This document shows, one piece after another, positions 56,471 through 64,000 of a stretch of 64,000 nucleotides of DNA. The stretch spans positions 301,980 through 365,979 of the forward strand of contig JABYQN010000019.1 in the NCBI GenBank assembly GCA_022606135.1, given 5' to 3'. The notes under the pieces were generated by a model. That model had not been told where the DNA came from and ran no database searches. It was given only the letters and a program-made list of their open reading frames with translations. The stretch comes from Fomes fomentarius (taxonomy: Eukaryota; Basidiomycota; Agaricomycetes; Polyporales; Polyporaceae). The translations under genes and the position numbers were made by a program. The first letter of the stretch is position 1; the number at the start of each line of letters is the position of its first letter.

Positions 56471-57205
56471 GATGATTAGTTAAGAAGTTATAAAGGATAG
56501 AAGATGGCGCTTAAATGGGAAAAAAGCGCCCAAAAGGTAAGGTCATGCGAATTTTGACATTTGTTGATTTTGTAGCCACGGTCTATGGGGTCATAATGGT
56601 GGTAGTAACAAAGGATAGTGATGATTAGTTAAGGAGTTATAAGCAATACAAGGTGGCGCTTAAGCGCGGGAAAGGCGCTGAAAAAGGGAAAAAAGCGCTG
56701 AAAAGGTAGGGTCAAGTGAATTTTAATATTTGTGTATTTTGTAGGGAGGGTGTGTAGGATTGTAATGGTGGTAGTTAGAAGGTGCAGTGATGATTAGTTA
56801 AGGAGTTATAGTGAGTAGAAGAATGGGAAAATGGAGAATATTGTAAGGAGAGTGTGTAATATTGTAAGAGTGATAATGAGTTGGTGTAGTGGTGATTAGT
56901 TGAGGGTTAGAGGGAGTAGATATATGGAAAAATGCGGAAGGATTTTGAAGGTTGATTGTGGTAGGTTGATGATTGGTGGTGGTGGTGTTTGATTTGTTGA
57001 ATATATGGTGTATTGGGGATAGGATTTGAATAGGATGATTGAGTTGGGAGATATAAGGGAGAAGGAAAGAAAGAAATGTGTGTAAAATGTTTAGGGTGTA
57101 GGGATGGTAGAGGATATATATAATGAGATATGATTATATTTAGGAGGTATGTGAGTAGGGAGAGTGGGTTAGATAGGGAAAATGGGAAGATTATGTGAGA
57201 GTAAG
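56449..57205 (+). repeat. Subtelomeric repeat R1, degenerating into a cytosine-free tract
   Basis: Imperfect units share GTGATGATTAGTTAAGGAG and the elements GGCGCTTAA, AAAAAAGCGC and ATTTTGTAG, at about 56460-56570, 56571-56740 and 56741-56850, with spacing about 150-170 bases. To the right, similarity fades and the plus strand loses C: only two C residues between 56713 and 57205, and none from 56936 to 57205. Confidence 0.8.
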
Positions 57206-57248
57206 CATGTTATGAGGCTCTCCAGGATCGCCAGGATTCAAGTTCCCA

Positions 57249-57290
57249 ACCCTAACACTATGAAGCCGGCATTATGGCCCATAATGCTGG
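57249..57290 (+). repeat. Palindromic repeat R2, copy 1
   Basis: CCTAACACTATGAAGCCGGC followed by ATTATGGCCCATAATGCTGG. The core GCCGGCATTATG...CATAATGCTGGC is an imperfect palindrome. A second copy lies near 57957. It begins AACCCTAAC, one and a half C-strand telomere units. Confidence 0.75.
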
Positions 57291-57640
57291 CCCTCAGCTG
57301 GTCCTCAGCTGGCCTTTTCCATTTTGTGACTGAACCGTCAACTGTGGCACTGAGGGCCAGTGGGGACTTGTTTAGAGGTCATCAAGGGCTTTCTGACGAT
57401 ATAGGTTATGTGGCTGTGCGGTGCGATTCCACCAAGATAGCCTGGCCCTCACCTGGTCCTCAGGTGGCCTTTTCCATTTTGTGACTGAACCATTAACTGT
57501 GGCACTGAGGGCAAGGGGAGACTTTTATAGAGGGAATCAAGAGCTTTCCAACGGTATAGGTTATGTGGCTGTACAGTATGATTCCGCTGAGTTATGTTTG
57601 CCCTCACCTTGCCCTCACCTTGCCTTTTCTAATTTAGGAG
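57291..57640 (+). repeat. 155-bp tandem repeat R3, two units plus partial third
   Basis: CCCTCAGCTGGTCCTCAGC at 57291 recurs as CCCTCACCTGGTCCTCAGG at 57446 and CCCTCACCTTGCCCTCACC at 57601, exactly 155 bases apart. Each full unit also contains CCTTTTCCATTTTGTGACTG and a TATAGGTTATGTGGCTGT element. No coding role. Confidence 0.85.
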
Positions 57641-57956
57641 CACTTAAATGCGGGAAAAGGCGCTAAATATGGCAGGCTGGCAAATTTGGCGCTGAAAAAG
57701 GGAAAAAAGCGCCCAAAAGGTCGGGTCACGTAAATTTTGACTTTTGTGCATTTTGTAGCCACAGTCTATGCAGTTCTAATGGTGGTAGTTACAAGCCATA
57801 CTGATTGTTAGTTAAGGAGTTACATCCAATACAAGGTTGCCCAAATGCGGAAATAGGGCGCTAAAAATGGCAGCTTGCCAGATTTGGCGCTGAAATTGCA
57901 GAAAAAGCGCCCACAAGGCAGGGTCACGGAAATTTTGACTTTTGTGGTTTTTGTAG
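57641..57956 (+). repeat. Subtelomeric repeat R1, less decayed copies
   Basis: Two units with GCGGGAAAAGGCGCTAAA, GGCGCTGAAAAAGGG and GTCACGTAAATTTTGACTTT, closely related to the units left of 56850 but retaining their cytosines. Confidence 0.75.
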
Positions 57957-57999
57957 CCTAACACTATGAAGCCGGCATTATGCCCCATAATGCCGTTAG
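57957..57999 (+). repeat. Palindromic repeat R2, copy 2
   Basis: Second copy of the 57249 element (GCCTAACACTATGAAGCCGG, then CATTATGCCCCATAATGCCG). Confidence 0.75.
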
Positions 58000-58228
58000 C
58001 GCCTGGTCAGTTTGGCGCCTGGTCAGTTTGGCGCCCACCCCACTTAGGTGCCGCACCTGGTCACTTAGACGCTGCCTGGTCACTTTAGCGCTGCCCTGGT
58101 CAGTTTGGCGCTGCCTGGTCACTTAGGCGCCTCCTGGTTCTCTTAGCGCCTCCTGGTCAGTTTGGCGCCGCCTGGTCAGTTTGGCGCCGCCCTGGTCACT
58201 TTGGCGCTGCCTGGTCCTCTTAGCGCCA
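58000..58228 (+). repeat. About 12 copies of a 19-21-bp repeat R4
   Basis: Units of the form TTGGCGCCGCCTGGTCA(G/C)T with small variants run head to tail up to about 25 bases before the TATA box of the terminal helicase gene. The position suggests a promoter-proximal array. Confidence 0.85.
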
Positions 58229-58253
58229 TCTGATGTAGATGCCATGTAAACAA

Positions 58254-58261
58254 TTATAAAT
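58254..58261 (+). promoter_or_regulatory. TATA box of the telomere-linked helicase
   Basis: TATAAATA about 110 bases before the ATG at 58370, directly after the R4 array. Confidence 0.6.
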
Positions 58262-58369
58262 AGTCCATCAGTATATATAGCTTCTGAACTCGGAAAATCA
58301 CTTCTTGATCTTCGACCACTATCATCGTATCACTGATTTCTCAACTGCTCCTCTCTCTCCTTTTTCATC

Positions 58370-61300
58370 ATGGCTCTCTGCTCCTACTGCAAGGCTACCT
58401 ATGACAAATCACCATCTCATCATCAGAGAGAGTGCCCTATGTTCACCTTCCCCATTCATCAATATCCACTAACGAAACAAGGTCCCACTACTGACGTGGA
58501 AAGGGATAAGGAAAATAGAATCATTTGTAGATGTGTAGATTCAGAGGGGACTGTGTGTGCTGGTACATTCAAAAACCAGAGAGTTCTTTGGGATCATCTT
58601 AAGAATTTTCCGACCCATACCTGGCTGGTGTGTCAGAATATTTTGATTGAATATCTGTTATCTAATCGGACCATTAGATCCCTCCATCAGCTACTGGGCC
58701 TAACCCTTCAGAAGAGGAAGGGAATATTCCCGCTCAAGTAAGTGTCATATACATTTAATTCATTTATTTCTCCGCTGATATTCTGTGGCCTTTAGGAAGT
58801 ACCCGGCTCTCCTATGCAGCAAGACCTCCACGTCTCCCGCTCCATGTTAAATGAGGCTGTCTCTCCCAGCCTTTCTGCTCAACTGGGCTCATCTCCCCGA
58901 TCTCAGTCGTCCCATATGTCTGTAGATCCTGCTCCTTTCCAACTAGATGAGCAGGTAGCGTCGGTCCCAGAGGTATGTGATATTTTACTATATATTGTAT
59001 GGGCTCTGTTCTAATGATTATTCTAGCTGTATGACTTGGACGGAGAACCTCTTGCAGCGTGGGGTCTTCTGATCAATCGTCGTCTCAAGGCCTTTATTTG
59101 CCTTGCTTGTCAAGCTGTCGTTCTGCCCTCCCACATCCAAGGTCATCTCAGCCAGCAACACAAAGGGTTCAAAGCTCGTATCGACATGCAAGTGATTGAC
59201 CAGGCTGTGGCTACAGAGGGCATTTGTGAAGACTGGCCAGCCATCCCTGCTGCTACGCCTCTTCAATTCCAAGGTCTCTCCCTTCTTACTGGCTACGAGT
59301 GTCCGGTGTGCACTGTGATACACCCTGGCTTCAAGTCTCTCCAAAACCATGCTCGACAGTCTCATTCAGTCACCTTGCCATCCAACGGGCGCTACCAGAT
59401 TTGTGATTGCCAGCAGCTCAGCAAGCACCCTGCAGCACGCTCATGGTTTCCCGTCCACCGTTATGCCCCTCCGCCAGTCACTTCCTTCTCCCCCTATCTC
59501 TCAACACTGAGGGAACAGCTCGACATCCCTGCTGTTATTCCTTTCAGTGAGGTCGATCACCGGCAAGTCAATCCTTGGCAGGCCACCACTCGCTGGGGAG
59601 AATGGGTGGCGACCCAAGATCCTGCTCTCCTTATGCAGCTGGTCGAATATCCTAAGCCCAACAGCGACTTGGCTAATCTCGGTCCCATTGTCCAACGCTT
59701 CCTCAACCGAGTCTACAACTTCATCCCTGTCGCTGGCGAACTCTGCTGCCAGATTCTCAACACGGAGACGCCCACAAGGTACATATGTATAGACCATGTG
59801 CTTTATCGTGTGCTTACCATGTCACTAGCGATTACAACCACACACCGTTCAACCAGCATCAAGTGCACGACTCATTCAAGGCTTACAGCCGTGTCGCTGT
59901 TCAACTTATCGCTTTCATCATTCGTGCCTCCTCCCATCCAACCTACCGGTGTGGGTGGCATGAGGGCATCAGTGACCTGATGCAGGCTTTTGCAAATGAC
60001 ATTCGGGACGAGGACGTCAATGCCGCAGAGCCTGTTGACTTTGATGAGTATGTCAAGAATATTCTCCTTTCCTTGTGGACGGAGACATGGCCACTATCCC
60101 ACGGCAACCCTTTCCCCGACCCCACCATCCGTTTCATCATCCACACCCAAATCAACCAAGACGGCACGATCAAGGAACCCCGTGAAGTCACCGGTGTTCT
60201 AGCCAAGCTGACGTATCTGATGGTGTGTTGTGATTGATTCTATCGATACTGTTGACTTACTTGGCTTCTAGCGCCTTACGTTCCTTGGAGTAGCGATGCT
60301 AGATTTGGCACACGATGGGACGCCTACTGCTAACACCGTTCTCAACCTTCGCCAACACTTCACTGTGGGCACTGACTCCACCTTCCATTCCATCCGTTCC
60401 CTTCAGCATCGGGCTTCTAGCCTCGTCATGTCCACCCAAAGTGAACCGAACATGAAGTGGAAGCAAAACTCCAAGAAAACCACTCTTATTTTCAAGGGTG
60501 GTGAGGTTAGCTTGGAAAAGCTACAGCAATCTCAAGGCGCTCTGGAGGATAAGACAGTCGCTACTCTCACCCACCTTCTGTTCAATCACCCCTTCCATAT
60601 CGATCTTACGGCGCTAAAGGACGACATGGGCAACACTACTCCTGGCTACTCCCTCTTTACCGACCGCGCTAATGCTCATATTCTTGGACATGTAGACACT
60701 CTGGCTCAGCACATTCTTGACACTCCTTCTCTCCGTGACCGTTTTGTTATTTTAACAAATGGTCGGCTCATCTGGAACCCTATCGCCTTAGCCGACTGGC
60801 TTCGCAACTATGCATACTTGGATCTTCTCTGCCTTGTTCAGGTGGAGATGAACTGTGGTGCACCCGGTCGGACTACGGAGCTAACTGGGATGCCTCGTGT
60901 CAACACTGGTGGTGGAATGGTGCGCGCTCTGCGCATCATTGATGATCATGTTGCTTTGATGCGCACGTACCACAAGATGCGTGCCGCTCATGGCCATGAC
61001 CGTCTTATCCCCCATTCTCTCAATGCTTCTCTTGGTGCTGTCATGATCTACAAGGAGGCGATCTGTCGTCCCTTTGCTCAGCTTTGTGCCAGCATTCTTT
61101 ACCCTGGAAACCAAGCGGTGAAGAACCTGTTCCAGACCTTTTTGTTTGTCAACTATGACAGACCATTCACCGGTGACGATCTGTCGTATGAAATGAAGAG
61201 TTGGACAGGCAAGCACATTGGTGTTCCGCTAGGTGTTCGTGACTGGCGTCAAGTGTCTACTCCATTGCGCCGGGAGCATGCAGGCCTCGAGGAGATGTGG

Positions 61301-63862
61301 CTAGAAGAGGAGCTTGATACGGTTGATTCTGCGCAGGCTGGACACTCTCACAGAGTGGATACTCTGCGGTATGGTGTTACGGACCGGGCGTCTACTGGTC
61401 TGGCAGAGGACTATATCGGTCCTTTCTTCACTACCTCTGTTAAATGGCACCATGTGCTACGTCTAGTGCCTGGTAAGCTTGACTTCTGTCACTGCTATCA
61501 CTTATACTTATGCTGATATAAAATAGGCGGACAGCGTCTTCAGTTGGCTGACACTACAAGGGATAAGTACACAGCACCGCCTCCCCGTTCCCTCCTCTCT
61601 CAAGTAAAACAAGAAGAGGTGGACCTCGTAGCCTCTGCTGTGTGGGAGAAGATCGAGCCTCGACTGACTGCAATGGAGAAGAAGCTTGAAGAAGTCGCCA
61701 CAACTCGAGGGTTGCAAGACATGTTTGCACAGCTGCAGCAGATGTGGGCTACGGGACAGCCTAAGACTTCTCCTCCACGCTCCGCTAACAATGGTATGTA
61801 TTTATCAGACTGCATACGTGTTTTACTCTAATAATATGCACAGACCACAACATCGATGACCTATATACGGATCCTAACGTTCATACTCCACCTCCTATCC
61901 CACAGCCCGCCTCATCCTCTTCTACTTCTGCTATACACCATCAACTACAACCACAATCACCACCTCGCCCTGCTTTGCGTGTCACCCTGCCACCTATAAT
62001 CGTGTCGAATCCCTCTCCTCCTGTGCCTTCTCCTATTGTGCCGCCACCAGCAAGAGGTGAGTGTCTATTATATCATTGAGAGCTCTGCTGACTATATCTG
62101 TATAATAGTGCCTTCAGAGGATGAAGCATTGCAAGGACTCCGCACAGTTCTGGCTAATCCTCATGCACAATGGCGGAACGAAGGACAGAAGCTAGCTGTA
62201 ATGGCCGGGCTCCAGTGGCAAAGCGACGTTGTTGTTATTCTGCCCACTGGGTCTGGGAAGAGTGCAATTGTCGCAACCATTGCGCAAGTGGAAGTTAACA
62301 GAATCACAGCTGTGCTTTGTCCCCTTCGTTCACTGCTTCAAGACTGGCACCGGCGACTCGAGGCGCTCCGCATTCCCCATACTCTCTTTGACTCTGCGCA
62401 CCCTGAGATTAATGACCAACACTCGCTGGTTCTTGTCTCCCTTGACTTGTCTACCACTGATATGTGGAGGCAAGCAGTTGCAAAACTGCGAGCCGACATC
62501 CCTCTCTGCCGAATTGTCATCGACGAGGCGCACTTGGTGTTGACTGAAGGGGAGTACAGGCAGGTTATGAGTCGGGTCAAGGAGTTGCGTCTTCTCAATG
62601 TCCAAATCATGCTCTTGTCTGCCACGATTGCTCCTATCTCCATTCCCTCCCTTTCCACGACCTTCAACTTGTCATCCAAGGTGGAGATTATCCGTGCTAC
62701 CTCCAACCGGCCCGAGCTCCACTTTATGCCACTGGTAAAGAAGCCATGTGTCGATGCAAAGGTGTGTATTGCATGTTTAGATTGTGCATATAACTCTAAC
62801 AAATATATGAACAGACCGCTAAAACAATTGCAGCTGAAGTGCTACTGCCTTTGCAGTTGAAGCGCTGTGATTCCAAGAGTCGTGCATTGGTCTTTGTGCA
62901 GCGCATCGCAGATGGCAAAACTCTGGCAAAGGCGCTAAACTGTGGCTTCTATCGTGGCTCAAGTGACCGTGATTTCACCCCCAAGCAAAGGGATGCTACT
63001 GCCCTGCGCTGGTGGAATGGAGTCGAGATTGAAGATAAAGTCATGGTGGCTACAGATGCTTTTGGCCCTGGGAACGACTATCCCCATGTGCGCTGGGTGT
63101 ACTTTGTGGGAGTACCCCGTGGAGTGGTGGACTTTCTGCAAATGGCAGGGCGTGGAGGTCGCGATGGTGACAAGGCAACAATCCAGATCTACATCCTCAC
63201 TCAAGCTGGATTGCCATCAATCACGGGAACTGGTGAGACCGCTCGACACCTTGGCACTTCGTCCTTTCAGCCAGTGTTGAAAGACTCTGAGCGGATGTGC
63301 TGGCGACGTCTATTCACCAAGTTCCTAGATGGAGTGGAGCTTAGCTGTTTGGACAGCGAGGTGGATTGGAGGTGCCCGTGTTGCGCTAAACTGTCCAATG
63401 GTTCGATTCCTTCACAATGGTTCCAACTCACGAACGGTAGACCTACCTCTGTGGTCCCTACTCTCCCTCCTGCACGTCTCCTCCCCTCTACTACTGCACT
63501 GTCTCCTCAAGTCGGTGCAGTGCGAGCACGTGCCCCTTCCACCTCCTTTGCCTTGGATTTTGATACCGTTCGGGCGTCTACTTCAGCTGGTGCATCGCTG
63601 CGTGGTTCTGCATTCTTGGAACCTGTACAGGCAGCCAAGCGGGCAAAGTTGGATAGAGAATCTGCTCTAGATCCTTTGGTCAAGCGGTATCAGGCAGCCG
63701 CAGACAAGTTCTCTGGTCATTGTGCTATATGCATGATGGCTGGTGGAACTTGGCAAGCTACAGGCAGCCACAACCTACTGCAATGTCCTAGCATGCAGGC
63801 ACTGCTGACGGAGACCAAGTTCAACCCTCTGCGGACTGCTGGCCAATACTTGGATTGGAGGG
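58370..63862 (+). CDS. Telomere-linked RecQ-type helicase (TLH-like), 3' end cut by telomere
   Basis: Subtelomeric SF2 helicase of the fungal TLH/UTASa type. Exons: 58370-58737, 58796-58972, 59027-59778, 59829-60222, 60272-61472, 61527-61793, 61844-62056, 62109-62761 and 62815-end, about 1,690 residues. The N-terminus has CxxC...HxxxxC-type zinc motifs (LCSYCKATYDK) and two C2H2 motifs (CLACQAVVLPSHIQGHLSQQ; CPVCTVIHPGFKSLQNHARQ). A large central region of unknown fold is followed by the helicase motifs: I VVILPTGSGKSAIV, Ia LCPLRSLLQDW, II IVIDEAHLV, III MLLSATIAP, IV RALVFVQRIADG, V-VI VMVATDAFGPGND and QMAGRGGRDG. The C-terminal zinc knuckle begins (CAICMMAGG...HNLLQCP), then the frame enters the telomere without a stop. 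Exons 1 and 2 do not join in frame at the obvious sites. Confidence 0.9.
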
Positions 63863-64000
63863 TTAGGGTTAGGGTTAGGGTTAGGGTTAGGGTTAGGGTT
63901 AGGGTTAGGGTTAGGGTTAGGGTTAGGGTTAGGGTTAGGGTTAGGGTTAGGGTTAGGGTTAGGGTTAGGGTTAGGGTTAGGGTTAGGGTTAGGGTTAGGG
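63860..64000 (+). repeat. Telomere, (TTAGGG)n
   Basis: An uninterrupted array of 23 perfect TTAGGG units after an initial GGG runs to the end of the window, G-rich strand pointing right, so the right end of the window is a chromosome end. It abuts the helicase reading frame with no spacer. Confidence 0.99.

Noticed and set aside
57998..58228. Regularly spaced short repeats as a possible CRISPR array
   Set aside because: Units are contiguous and degenerate with no unique spacers, in a eukaryotic subtelomere.

Overview
The window is a chromosome end of a filamentous basidiomycete, most likely an Agaricomycete of polypore type. It ends at the right in an uninterrupted TTAGGG array. The genes are compact and rich in short GT-AG introns, and the gene content is typical of such fungi: an F-box protein, a Crinkler-type NTPase effector, CE9-like amidohydrolases, eL8 and a subtelomeric RecQ helicase. 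No bacterial, viral or organellar features were seen.

Layout. 1-17.6 kb (plus strand) is sparse. It holds four members of an unrecognised lineage-specific family (called PF here: PF1 3.5 kb, PF2 6.9 kb, PF3 14.1 kb, PF4 16.2 kb) and three smaller hypothetical genes. 17.9-38.0 kb is an amplified block in which large membrane-anchored amidohydrolases (AH) alternate with PF genes: AH-1 pseudogene, PF5, AH-2 relic, PF6, AH-3 (all minus strand), then AH-4 on the plus strand head-to-head with AH-3. 38.4-40.4 kb is a Crinkler-like NTPase gene, followed by a small chimeric relic of AH-4 plus the Crinkler gene. 42.0-43.6 kb is an F-box gene, and 44.7-45.2 kb is the decayed C-terminus of an NFX1/ZNFX1-type helicase. 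47.9-55.4 kb is core-like: ribosomal protein eL8, two related small proteins on either side of it, a conserved hypothetical, a 355-bp terminal-inverted-repeat element, tRNA-Glu(CTC) and an INO80-F-like protein.

Near 56.45 kb a coding remnant runs straight into subtelomeric repeats. From there to 58.25 kb there are only repeats, including about 490 bases almost free of cytosine on the G-rich strand. The last gene (58.37 kb to the telomere) is a telomere-linked RecQ-type helicase whose reading frame runs into the telomere repeats and is cut off by them.

How the genes relate. The clearest new signal is the AH-PF block: two unrelated gene families duplicated together, with PF genes built from exons that end between codons at conserved positions. 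The function of PF is unknown. The AH proteins look like type II membrane-anchored metallo-hydrolases. Exon coordinates were derived by hand from splice consensus and frame continuity; where frames could not be joined I say so.
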